Shown here piece after piece: positions 36,215 to 47,010 of a stretch of 64,000 nucleotides of DNA (the stretch's first letter is position 1; each line of letters begins with the position of its first letter). Position numbers and translations under genes: made by a program. The notes under the pieces are model-generated. The model was not told the origin of the DNA. It saw only the letters and a program-made list of their open reading frames with translations, and ran no database searches. Origin of the DNA: Malania oleifera (lineage: Eukaryota; Streptophyta; Magnoliopsida; Santalales; Ximeniaceae); assembly GCF_029873635.1 (NCBI RefSeq), contig NC_080423.1, positions 88,705,191 through 88,769,190 on the forward strand. The letters are read 5' to 3'.

Positions 36215-36625
36215 GATTGATAGAAAAAGTACAAGTGGCACATGTCATTTTCTAGGACAATCATTGGTATCATGGTTTTCAAAGAAGCAAAATTCTATAG
36301 CTTTATCTACCGCTGAAACTGAATATATAGCCACAGGAAGTTGTTATGCACAAATCCTGAAGGATTTTAATTTAGAATATAAAACAATTCCGATAAAGTG
36401 TGATAATACAAGTGCCATAAATATATCTAAGAATCCAATTTCACACTCAAGAACTAAGCATATAGACATAAGACATCTTTTTTGAGAGACCATGTTCAAA
36501 AGGAAGATATAATTCTTGAATTTATAAGTACAAGTGATCAATGGGCTGATATTTTTACAAAACCTTTATGTGAAGAAAGATTCATACATATAAGGAGGGA
36601 ACTTAGGTTAATAATAATAATAATA
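36192..36625 (+). pseudogene. Sirevirus A RNase H and pol C-terminus
   Basis: After the shift the frame gives [39 protein letters not shown] and CDNTSAINISKNPISHSRTKHID. Between CYAQI and LKDFNLEY about five residues found in relatives are missing, an in-frame deletion near 36350. A second shift at about 36484 leads to FISTSDQWADIFTKPLCEERF and HIRREL, the normal Sirevirus pol end. Here the DNA changes into a TAA repeat and the inverted LTR, where an env-like ORF would be expected. Confidence 0.88.
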
Positions 36626-36639
36626 AAATTTCAGAATTT

Positions 36640-37593
36640 ATATACACTTCAGACGACTGATGATTCATACCTCAGACGTCTGAACTCAGCAAAAGAAGAG
36701 TTCAGATGACTGAACCTTGGGCGTCAGACGACTGAACATATACTGATTTTTTAAACTTTCAGATTCTTCAGACTTCAGTCATCTGAACTTAATCTCAGTC
36801 ATCTGAAGTCAGAGTTCAGATGACTGAAATCGCAGGTTCAGTTGACTGAGGTCACAGGTTCAGTTGAATGAAGTGTCTTATACTTTCAAAAATTAAAACA
36901 GGATACAGGGTCAGTCATCTGAAGTCAGAGTTCAGATGACTGAAATCGCAGGTTCAGTTGACTGAGGTCACAGGTTCAGTCAACTGAAGTTACTGCTGCA
37001 ACTCTCTGCCTGTTCTTAAAATTCTTCAGTCAGCTGAACTTATTCTTCGGTTGACTAATGTAATTCTTCAGATGTCTGAACTCAATGTTCAGTCAACTGA
37101 AGTCTTTACTTCAGTCATCTGAACTGAAAAGTTCAGTCAACTGAAGTCTCGACTTCAGTCTTCTTTACTTTCTTTAAAAAAAAAACTCTTTTGTTCTCTC
37201 ATGAAATAAATATTTGATTTAAATAAGTCTTTAAACATTAATAATTTCTTATAAAAAGCTTCAAAATATATTTCAAAGATATTTTGCCTTTTGAAATACT
37301 TACATATATGTTTCCTAGGCCTTCAAGCTTGAGTCCTCTCATCTCTTGAGATATCTTAAACAATTTTCTTGAGTTTCAACAATATCATACCCTTCATGAA
37401 TCTTTGAGAAGATATCTTCATACTTGACTTACACTTATTCTTCTCATAAATCATACTTGATCTAAATTTGAGTTTTGCTTTGAATTACATTTGATTCATA
37501 TTTCCTGAAACATCAAAACTCAACTTTTTTTAAGTTAAATCATCCTTTGTTTGTTATCACAAAAATCAATTGAAATACCTTGCTAGGCCAACA
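36640..37593 (-). repeat. Inverted first half of the Sirevirus A LTR
   Basis: From about 36800 to 37593 this is the reverse complement of 29769 to about 30545, including the TGACCTCAGTC unit and the poly-A/AGAGTTTT stretch at 37175-37195, and it ends at the LTR start (CCAACA). 36640-36800 has related palindromes (CAGACGACTGA, CAGACGTCTGA) that do not match the sense LTR closely, so this piece may come from another family member. Confidence 0.88.
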
Positions 37594-37877
37594 TGGAACA
37601 AACTTTTTACAATCCCTCCTTTAGGATGGAGCCCCTTCTCCAAGTGATACCCCACGCTCAGTCACTCCTTCAGTAGGATAAAGCTTTCCCCTCCAAGCGA
37701 TACCCCACACTTGGTCCAATAAAGAATCAAGAACCTTAACCATCTACAAAATAAGAAACAAATATCGGTGTACAAAGACACTCTCAAAACCAGAGCAAAT
37801 GAGTACAACAATTCAGCACTAAATATACTTCAAATCAAATATCAAATAAACACAATATGAAGCTCAAGAATGAATAT

Positions 37878-40279
37878 TGTCGCGACGTCCCGGGAGCACA
37901 TGTGCCCCGGGCGGTGAAATAAAAATCAATTTTAATATTTTCAGGAAAAATGGGGAATGTCGGAGTCGCCACTAACCTTTTAGTGTGGTTAGAACACATG
38001 ATTACTACCCCGTTAGGGGTAGAATGGGTCTACATTACCAAAGCTGGGGTCGGGAGTTTGGTTACGCGAGGGGAAGGTACGAGCACCCTCTACGCGCCCA
38101 TTCTTACGAACGGTACCTAATTAATTTAGAATTATCCCTAAGTTAATCTAAAAAGTCTTTAAATTACTCCTCTTATGGATTTATAAATACACATGAAAAA
38201 TAAATAAATAAATAAATGTAATATATATACATATATATTCCCTCAGAGCTTAAAGGTACGTGAAGCCCGAAGGCTAATACCCTAGCATTAAAATCATAGG
38301 GATAAAATTAAGAAAATATTTTCATAAAAATAAATACTCTAGTACATATAAGACCAAATAACAAAAAATATTAACAATAGTAATAATAATGATAATAATG
38401 ATAATATTAATAAATAGTAATAATAATACTAATATTAATAGTAATAATAATTAATACTATAATGATAACAATACTAAAAATGATAATAATAATTATAATA
38501 AATATTAATAGTAATAATAATGATAATAGTAGTATTAGCAGTAATAATAAGTAATACAATAATAATTATAATAGTAAGAATAATAATATTATTAAAATAG
38601 TAATAAAGATAATATGCATATTTTAACTAAAAGACACTTACCTTAATATGAACACATAATCAATGATATACTTAATACATATAGAAACAATATTACCAAA
38701 ACTAAGGAAACAATCTACTCATCAAATTATGGAAACCAAGTAGCCCTAAGGTTAGCAGGTAATTATACAAAGGTAAACAAGCAATGAAATTATGGAAACA
38801 TTTTAAAACTAATACTGATATGTAAATATCCAATGTGACCACTAAATGAGAAATTATGCAAATAAATCAAATAAAAAATTGATGTACAACCCTAAAAATT
38901 AATATGCTAGATATATAGTAAGCACTAAATATGAACAATAATAACACTACATACGAACATCTGTTATGGTAAAAACCCTAAATACCAATATGGAAATAAT
39001 ATGGATGCCAAACAAAGACGCTCTAAGTAAATAATTATAACAACTATTCTAACTACGTATTAAACATGCAATAATGATATTAACGATTCAACGAATAAAA
39101 CAAAATTAAACTTTAATTATCCAAACAAATTCCATAAATACTAAACAATAAAATAACCAACAAAAACAAAGGAAACCTACATACCTGCATATACAAAAAA
39201 AAAAAACAACCCCAAACATTAGATATTAGAACAAATAAAACAATAATAATACAATATATGTATAAAATAAAAATAAGAAGAAAAAAAATAAATAAACAAA
39301 TTACCAAAACATCACACGTGCATGTGTGTGTGCGTGTGCACCCTGGGGCTTGCAGGGGGTACTTACAGAGGGACTTACCGGGGAGATCTTGCAGTTGAGA
39401 CTCGTGGCTCATGAACAACAGCAGGGGGCTCTGGGAGGTGGCTCCGTGGGGAAGGAAATCTGGTGTCTAGCTGGAGCAGCAGTGGCCGAGGTTAAAGACC
39501 GGAGTTGGGCACGGCGATGGAGACGAAGATGAGCCGTGTGAGAGATGATGACGGCGAGCCTGAGGAGCCGGAGTTGATGGAGCGACCAGAGTGGGGCTAT
39601 CTTAGTCTGCGAGGAGTGACGGTGAAGCTCAGGCTATGGCTATCTTGTTCCGCTGCCGAATGAGAGAACTGAAGAGAGGCTGGTTTGGTGCGATGACACC
39701 GGGACTAGTATAACAATGACGTGAGGGTGGTGAAGCCGGGAGGCTGACGGTGTTGCGTGGGTGGTTCGCCGGAGTTGCAGCGGCAGAGAGCCGAGGATGG
39801 TCTCGGCAGGGGGGCTGGGGTTCGTGTGTGGTGGCTGCTGCCGTGGTTCGCCGTCGAGTTCTGGGGTCGTGGCGTGGATGGAGCTGGTCTGCTGTGAAGA
39901 GAGGTATGGAGGAGGGAATCGGAGAGGCTATGTGGTTGCTATGCTACGGCTGCAAAGGAAGATAAAAGGTGGTGCTGTGTGATGGAGAGCTGCGGCTAGA
40001 GAAGAAGATGGTTGTTTTTTTGTGTCTCCACGCCCTGTGCAGTGCGCGCCCCCTCCGTATTGGTTCTGCGAACTTGCCTTTAAATAGGCATCTCCCCAAA
40101 ACCCTAAACCTAATGCCAAATAATAATAATAAAAAAAAATAAAGTAATAATACTAATAGTAAAAGTAATAATTAATAATAATAATAATAATAATAACTTT
40201 ACTAATAAAAACAAAGATAATAAAAATAATAATAGCCAAAATAAGATACTAATGCTAAAAATAATAATAATAATAGTAA

Positions 40280-40319
<40 letters not shown>

Positions 40320-40331
40320 GTAGTAGTAGTA

Positions 40332-40367
<36 letters not shown>

Positions 40368-40538
40368 TATCAAAAATAATAACAATAAAATAAATGAAAA
40401 ATAAAAATAATTATAGTAAAGTAAAAATAAAATAAAGATAATAAAAGTACTAGTAATAATAATAAAAATGAAAAATAATAATAATAATGATAATAAAAAT
40501 ACTAGCAAAATAATAGTAAAGTACTAATAATATAGGAA

Positions 40539-40591
<53 letters not shown>

Positions 40592-40699
40592 TATCCAAAA
40601 TAATAGTAGTAAAGTAATACTAATAATACTACTAGTAATAATAATAAATAAAAAATGAATATAAGAAAGTAATAATAAAAATACTAATAATAATAATAA

Positions 40700-40734
<35 letters not shown>

Positions 40735-40815
40735 TAAGGTAATAATAATAATAATGAAAATAATAAGAGGGGACCCCGTTTTCTATTTGGTTATGGCAAA
40801 AATAGGATGTCTACA
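37878..40815 (+). repeat. Solo LTR of an Ogre/Tat-like gypsy element (2.94 kb)
   Basis: It runs TGTCGCGACG... GGATGTCTACA with AATAT on both sides (37873-37877, 40816-40820). The GTCGGAGTCGCCACTAACC block near 37965 and the end GCAAAAATAGGATGTCTACA resemble LTRs of the large Tat/Ogre gypsy group. No internal sequence is present, so LTR-LTR recombination has removed it. The inside holds irregular AAT-rich tracts (38340-38600, 40120-40770) and a GC-rich stretch of about 700 bases (39310-40050) whose short frames look incidental. Family assignment is from memory of similar LTRs. Confidence 0.8.
40120..40770. repeat. (AAT)n-rich tract in the solo LTR
   Basis: Long imperfect AAT/TAA arrays with uninterrupted stretches near 40282-40318, 40333-40366 and 40539-40588, mixed with AGT and AAA variants. 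A similar, less pure tract lies at 38340-38600. Confidence 0.95.
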
Positions 40816-41340
40816 AATATCACTGGAGGTTCTTTCTTAGAATTGAAAATGTAGTAGCAAATTAAGAACTATAGGCTTTTGATCAACAAAATATTAGTAG
40901 TATTCTTCAGCAAGAATTTAAGCAAGAGAGGGCTTTAGAAGAATTTACAATATCAATGCTTGAATGCTGATTCTAATGCTTGGTGTATTGAATTCCTTGG
41001 GTTTAGGGAGTATTTAGAGAGTTTTAGAATGTAATTCCTTGTTTCCCACATTACTTGGAGTGTCCCCCAAGTGTTTACGACATTAGATTAGAAAAATTTA
41101 TTTTTAGAATTTTCCCATTGCCATTTAAAATTTAAATTCTTCGCAGGTCAGTAGACTGCATCACTCGAATAGGCTTGTTTTGTATGGGGTCAGTCGACTG
41201 GGCCAGTCAACTGGATCCATTGCAACAACACGAATAAAAATGGTATTTAAATAATAAAGAAAGAAAATGGAAGCCGGAAACAGAAGGAAGCAGTTAACGA
41301 CATTGAACTTTGAAAGGAATAAAGGGGGGATTAGCAGGCC

Positions 41341-41530
41341 TTTGTTGACGAATACAGGGGATTCGTCGATGAAGGCTTAAGAGAATTCATCGACGAATAC
41401 AGGGTACTTATCGACGAAGAAATACCGAGAGGGGGGTTTTGAGCCGACTGAATTTCATCGACGAGAATTGAATTTTGTCGACGAAATTATTGAAGGATTC
41501 GTTGACGAATGACGTGACTCGTCCACGAAA
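41341..41530. repeat. Palindrome cluster TTCGTCGACGAA in the Tekay 5' LTR
   Basis: Eight copies of TTCGTCGACGAA or close variants in 190 bases. Most variants are CG to TG or CA changes (GTTGACG, CATCGACG). The 3' LTR has eight at 48801-48990. The last copy ends about 12 bases before the TATA box. Confidence 0.93.
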
Positions 41531-41540
41531 TCCCCTATTT

Positions 41541-41548
41541 TATAAATA
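41541..41548 (+). promoter_or_regulatory. TATA box of the Tekay 5' LTR
   Basis: TATAAATA then TGG, directly after the palindromes and about 40 bases before the CT tract. The 3' LTR copy is at 49006-49013. Confidence 0.7.
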
Positions 41549-41583
41549 TGGAAATCTGGATTTAAGCTTCTCTAAGAAGCTAA

Positions 41584-41585
<2 letters not shown>

Positions 41586-41650
<65 letters not shown>
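41586..41650. repeat. (CT)n microsatellite downstream of the TATA box
   Basis: Pure CT run of 65 bases in the likely transcribed leader. The 3' LTR has only about 14 bases of CT at the same place (49057-49072), so the tract has grown here or shrunk there. Confidence 0.97.
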
Positions 41651-41655
<5 letters not shown>

Positions 41656-42380
41656 CAGTTTTCCCCCTTTCTTTCGTCAATTTCGGGCCAGATCTTTGCC
41701 GGATCGATAATCCGAAGTCACCACGACGCTCTTCGGAAGTTCTCTCCAAATCTACTGGAGCGGATCGTTTGTGAAAGCAAGTTGGAAACCATCCCAAATC
41801 CAGGGTAAGGCCTTTTACTCAATATTTGGATTTGTGACAGTTGAGAAAAGTGTTATATGCTTAGAAATACTAAACTTTAATACTGAGAGTTTTCATTTCT
41901 AGGGGTGGTGAATTGGGAATGTAGGAAATCATCCCTAAGTTGAGGTAAGGCTTTTAAGCCGAATTTGACTTAGTAGTAGTTATAGAAAACGTTGTACATA
42001 CGAAAATACTGAACTTTAATACTGGGAGTTTTTATTTTTAGGGTGTCGAGTTAGGAACCCTGCGGGTGCGGGGCAGTTTTATTAGGGGCTTTTTCAGGAA
42101 TCAAGTAAGGGGATAAACTAAGCTAGTTCATTTTGAGAAAATGCATATATATATATATATATATATGTATGTATCATTTGGTTTTAGGAAAATAAATATA
42201 TTTACATGTATGATTTATGTTTTGGAAAATATTGTTAAAATGATGGTATATTGAATATGTGAAAAACCTATTCGTGTGGCATGAGTATAAATGATATGAA
42301 ATACTACTTTCTGGGAATGTGAATGATATGGATTTTTATGATGGAAAAATCGACATACTAGCTGAGATTTTTATGATATG

Positions 42381-42593
42381 TTTGCCGGCGTATGGGTCGT
42401 GCTATGACGTGATTTGCCAGTGTACGGGCCGTGCTATGTGATGTGATTTGTCAGTGTACAGGCTGTACTATGTTTGCCAGCGTACGGGCCGTGCTATGTT
42501 ACTGTGATTTGCCAGCGTATGGGCTGTGCTATGTTTTGTTGGCGTACGGGCCGAGCTATGATAAAATGTGTAATACTGGTGTACGGGCCGATG
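42381..42593. repeat. GTACGGGC tandem repeats in the Tekay 5' LTR, seven units
   Basis: Units of about 26-36 bases with the core TTTGCCAGCGTACGGGCCGT, then GCTATG and a variable tail. Seven can be counted. The 3' LTR has six. Confidence 0.9.
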
Positions 42594-43601
42594 ATTTTCA
42601 TGATATACATATATGTGCAAATGATATGATTGATTTGATAATTAATGATATGAGATATTCATGTATTATGATTTTAGTATATGTATATGATATCAGAACC
42701 TGGTTAGCTTGGTCTAGGCTAGCACTTGCTTGGTACCGCTGCTATGTGTCCATGATCTTCGTGATCATGATATTTGTGCTAACACCGCTATATGGAATGG
42801 TGTGAGATTAGATGGTCGATGTGGTTATTAAATAAGTGTGCTATGATCGCCCCTGGTGTACAGACCAGGTCTGGCAGACCCATTGAACCTACAGACTACT
42901 GTTTGACTTGGTAGTGGTCGGCCAACCATTGTCAGGTTTCGCCTTCGGGCCACACAACCCAGTCATGTGGGGGTAATACATGACAACAGCCAGCTAACCT
43001 ACCATGAATGTTTTTATGTTATTATTATTATGATATGAGATGAGATATGCTTATGAAATGCAGTATGTTCTACCATGTTTTGATATACATATGTTTTCCC
43101 AGATTTAATAAACAATACTGAATATATTATATATGATATATGTAGAACACAGAATACTCATGTTGCCACATACTGGTATTAGTTTATTTCCCTTACTGAG
43201 AGGTGTCTCACCCCTAAATCTTATAAACTTTTCAGGAGCCCCAGATAGGAGAGTGGGAAAAGCCCCGCTAAGCTAGCGCTGTGTATCTACCCTTTTTGAA
43301 GGGTAAGTTTTGTAGGAACAGTTAGATTTTTGGGGAAATGTCCCTAGGTCTTATTTTGATATGTATATATGGAAGTAAGGTGAATGTAGTGGCTCTGGTA
43401 TATGTGGTAAAATGAAGGATGTTTTGTATTTACAATATTGCGAATATATATATTTCCTGCTGCTTAGGCTTTCGATTGTGTTCTGATGTATCCCTAGTAC
43501 CCACGGGTCCAGGTGGATGGTGACCTGCCGAGTTGGAATGTATGGCGTTGATATTATTATTATTAAAAAAATATATGGAAAATGGGCAGGTCGTGATAGT
43601 T

Positions 43602-43614
43602 TGGTATCAGAGCC
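43602..43614 (+). other. Primer binding site of the Tekay element, initiator tRNA-Met type
   Basis: TGGTATCAGAGCC three bases after the LTR end. This is the common initiator-tRNA site. Confidence 0.92.
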
Positions 43615-43901
43615 TAAGTTGTTAGGTTTTGTAGACTTTAAAATGCAGTGGAAACAATACCAGAGTTTAGGAAATCATTTGAGGTTTTGTTCTACAGTCT
43701 GGAAGCAGGACTTCCGTGGTAGTTTCTCCGTTTTTCCTGGGGTGATGATTTCAGGAAAACCATAGTAAGCTATTGTCGGGTTGTGTTCCTAGAATGTAGG
43801 ACTGAGGATTGGAAATGAGTTGGAAATGTTGAGATAAGTGGTGAGGATAGGTGGGTAAAATATAAGGATAGGATTTCTGAGTTGAGTCTATTGTTTTCAG
43901 G

Positions 43902-45038
43902 ATGGATCCAAAAGGAAATAGTGCCCATGGAAGTGGCAGTGATGGAGCAGGACCATCAAATGCAGTTGGGATCGACTCTGACGTGGTATTACGTAGCGTG
44001 GCTCAGCAGGTTATGGTTGAGATCGCTAGGAGTTTAAGGGAGTAGAGTGGTCCATCTGCAGGCCATGGGTGCACCATAGAGAAGTTCACAAAGATGAATC
44101 CTCTAGCGTTCTCAAGCGGAGTTGATCCTATAGCCGCTGAGAACTAGATGCAGGAGATTGAGAAGATCTTGGTTGTACTACAGTGTACTGAGGAACAGAG
44201 GGTCCTCTTTGCCACCTATAGACTGACAGGAGAGGCTGAGAGGTGGTGGACTGCAGTGAGACTGCTGGAGCAGCAGAGGGTGACTCCGATGGCCATGACA
44301 TGGGATCGGTTTAAAGATTTGTTCCTTGATAGGTATTTTCCAGCTACTGTCAGGGAGGTTAAAGCAGAAGAGTTTCTGAGTCTGAAGCAGGGACAACCAT
44401 CCATCCAGCAGTATGCGGCACGTTTCATCAAGCTCTCCCGTTTCGCCCCATACATTGTTCCTAATGAGGTGAGGAAAGCCAGACAGTTTGAAAGAGGCTT
44501 AAGACGAAGCATATTCAAGCAGGTGGTGGTGCTTCGGATCCAAGACTTTGCTAAGTTAGTCGACAGGGCGGCCTTGGTAGAGATTGGTGAGCGTCTTGAT
44601 GTAGAGGACCAGGGACAAAGGAAGAGATCTGCATCTACCGGCTACCAGCAAGGTCATAGATTGGGCCAGTGGAGGAGGTAATCACGACAGAGGACAGAGG
44701 TAGGAGACGGGAGGATGCGAGGTGCAAACAAGGCAGGGTACTCCAATCTGTCAGACTTGTGGTAGGAGGCACTGGGGAGAGTGTTGAGCTGGTGGTGTAG
44801 TGTGCTATCACTGCGGTAGATCGGGGCATATAGTGCTAGATTGTCCTACCCCACTAGATGCAGTTCTTTGCTTCGGTAGATTGGGGCACATGGTACGAGA
44901 CTGCCCTACCCCACCAGATGCAGTTCTAGCTCCTAGACCATATCGGGGAGGTTATCAGGCACCACGTGGGGGCCAGGAGAGGAATAAGACACCAGCCAGG
45001 GAGTTTACTCTGATGCCGGGTGAAAGAGGCATCAGGTG
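43902..45038 (+). pseudogene. Tekay gag (stops and frameshift)
   Basis: It starts at ATG 43902 with MDPKGNSAHGSGSDG. Stops occur at about 44044 and 44145. The core 44148-44681 reads LTGEAERWWTAVR, TWDRFKDLFLDRYFP, EFLSLKQGQPSIQQYAARF and ARQFERGLR, the retrotransposon gag domain. A shift near 44680 follows. The zinc knuckle CYHCGRSGHIVLDC at 44800-44841 is intact; a second one right after it has lost its first cysteine pair (LCFGRLGHMVRDC). Confidence 0.9.
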
Positions 45039-45039
45039 A

Positions 45040-45358
45040 TGTGGTGACAGGTATGGTTATTATGTTTTCTTTTAAAGTCATTGCATTATTTGATTTAGGA
45101 GCTATGCACTCGTTCGTGTCTTCGGGGTGTGTTTAATTATGTGGGGCTGAAACACAACTATTAGAAGTTGAACTGTTGGTATCTACACCGACTAGGTTGG
45201 TAGTGAGATGTAGTAGGGTGCTTCGAGGTTGTCCAGTTGATATTCAAAAGAAGATTTTTTCTGCCGATCTGATAGTGTTAGACATACACGGGTTCGATGT
45301 TATATTTGGCATGGATTGGCTAGTAGCTAATTTTGCCAGCATAGATTACCGTGCATGA
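45040..45358 (+). pseudogene. Tekay aspartic protease (active site altered)
   Basis: The active-site loop reads ALFDLGAMHSFVS where relatives have FDSGATHSF, so DSG has become DLG. A stop follows near 45135. The rest (PTRLVVRCSRVLRGCPVDIQ, ADLIVLDIHGFDVIFGMDWL) is well kept to 45357. Confidence 0.85.
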
Positions 45359-45519
45359 GAAGTGATATTCAGACCTCTGGGGAAGTAGAAATCAAGTTCG
45401 TAGGGTCGCGAGTGCAATCCCCGCATCAGCTAGTTTCAGCTATTCAGGCCAGAAGATTACTGCTGAGTGGTTGTCAGGGGTTTGTGGCTGTGGTGGAAGA
45501 GATGTCAGAAAATGAATCA

Positions 45520-46478
45520 AAACTTGCTAGCATGCCTGTAGTAAAGGAGTATACAGATGTATTTCTAGATGAGTTACCAGCTTTGCCACCTGATCAAGAG
45601 GTAATTTTTCCATAGATCTACTTTTAGGTACAGCGCCTATTTCTAAAGTAGCGTACTAGATGGCGTCAGTAGAATTGATAGAATTGAAGAATCAGTTGCA
45701 AGATCTGCTTGATAAGGGCTTCATATGACCCAGTGTATCTTCGTGGGGAGCTCCAGTTTTATTTAAAAAAGAAAGATGGGACTATGAGGATGTGTATAGA
45801 CTATAGAGAGATTAATAAAGTGACAATCAAGAACAAGTATCCTCTACCCCGTATTAACGATATGTTTGACCAGCTCTAGGGTACACAGGTGTATTCAAAG
45901 ATTGACCTCAGATTCGGATACCATCAGGTGAAAGTGAAAGCAGAAAACGTCTCGAAGACAGCCTTCAGGACTAGGTACGGGCATTACGAGTTTCTTGTTA
46001 TGCCGTTTGGTTTGACGAATGCTCCTGCGGTATTTAGGGACTTGATGAACAGAGTCTTCCACCAATATTTAGACCAGTTTGTTGTTATGTTTATTGATGA
46101 TGTACTGGTCTATTTGAGAAGCTATGAGGAGCATAAGACGCACTTGAGGTAGGTGTTGCAGACAATTCGTGAAAATAAGTTGTACGCCAAGTTCAGTAAA
46201 TGTGAATTTTGGCTTGAGAAGGTTGTGTTCTTGGGGTATGTTATATCTGGAGATGGTATTTCTATGGATCCTAGCAAGATTGAGGCAGTAGTGAATTGGG
46301 CTAGACCGAGAAATGTCCAGGAGATCAGGAGTTTCTTGGGGCTAGCTGGATATTACTGTCATTTCGTTGAGGGATTCTTAGCTTTGTCCGGACCTTTGAC
46401 ACGACTGACGAAGAAGAATGCCAGATTTGAGTGGGACGACAGCTGTGAGCAGAGTTTTCAGGAGTTGAAGCAGAGATA
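45520..46478 (+). pseudogene. Tekay reverse transcriptase (broken)
   Basis: PVVKEYTDVFLDELPALPPDQEV begins the domain; stops and a shift lie between 45613 and 45780. From 45776 it reads [42 protein letters not shown] with the first catalytic Asp, [12 protein letters not shown] and [11 protein letters not shown] at 46082-46113 with the catalytic pair. A stop at 46150 precedes [19 protein letters not shown] and SFLGLAGYY. The gypsy order is complete. Confidence 0.92.
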
Positions 46479-46485
46479 AGTCACA

Positions 46486-47010
46486 ATGCCTGTATTGATC
46501 ATCCCATCTGGGGGTGAAGGTTATACTATCTATAATGATGCGTCCTTGAAAGGACTTGGCTGTGTATTGATGCAGCATGGCAGGATAGTGGCGTATGCAT
46601 CCAGGCAGTTGAAAGAATATGAAAAGAACTACCCTACCCATTATCTTGAATTGGCTGTTGTGGTACACGCACTGAAAATTTGGAGGCATTATATGTATAG
46701 CGAGCAGTGTGAGATTTTTTCCGATTATAAGAGCTTAAAGTATTTCTTCACGCAGAACGAACTGAATCTGAGGCAGAGAAGTTGGTTGGAGCTGATTAAA
46801 GATTTTGATTGTACCATCAGTTATCATTCAGGGAAAGCAAACGTGGTAGCTGATGCATTGAGCAGGAAATTTAAGGAGCCAGCATTGGCGGCTATGGGGA
46901 TCCAACATTCGATTATGATGGATCTAGAGAGACTTGGCATAGAGTTAGTAGAGAGTGATTTCCCAGTATGTATTGCCAGCCTAGTGGTACAGCCTACTCT
47001 GCATGAGAGA
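46486..47010 (+). pseudogene. Tekay RNase H
   Basis: [24 protein letters not shown] holds the first catalytic Asp as [45 protein letters not shown] and [16 protein letters not shown] follow, the full gypsy RNase H. No stop in this part. TDH is changed to SDY at the third conserved Asp region. Confidence 0.9.

Larger units (their letters stand above)
27845..37593 (+). mobile_element. Rearranged Sirevirus element A: env-like ORF, LTR, gag-pol, inverted half LTR
   Basis: The host LTR is interrupted after CCGAG and resumes with TGGAAC at 37594, so the insertion is nearly exact. Its flanks give TGTAA (27845-27849) and TGGAA (37594-37598), an imperfect duplication at best. The contents are in the wrong order for a Sirevirus: env-like ORF and polypurine tracts, then a full LTR (29769-31735), primer site, gag, pol, then 36640-37593, which is the first half of the LTR in reverse, ending with the reversed LTR start CCAACA. 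A normal copy is LTR, gag, pol, env, LTR. The left end is not an LTR end. Confidence 0.82.
41221..43598 (+). repeat. 5' LTR of the Tekay element
   Basis: It starts TGCAACAACACGAATAAAAATGG and ends GGTCGTGATA (CA mutated to TA). It contains the palindrome cluster, TATA box, CT tract and GTACGGGC tandem repeats listed separately. Length 2,378 bp against 2,371 for the 3' copy. Confidence 0.95.

Noticed and set aside
39326-39982. Several short GC-rich open frames
   Set aside because: They lie inside a solo LTR, overlap in different frames and show no motif; GC-rich DNA has few stops by chance.
40110-40508. Minus-strand open frame rich in Tyr, Leu and Ile (132 codons)
   Set aside because: It is the translation of AAT/TAA arrays in the solo LTR; long tyrosine runs with no domain.
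41475-41797. Open frames with Leu-Ser or Arg-Glu runs on both strands
   Set aside because: They translate the CT microsatellite in the Tekay LTR; no start context or conserved domain. The same holds for the frames at 62621-62922.
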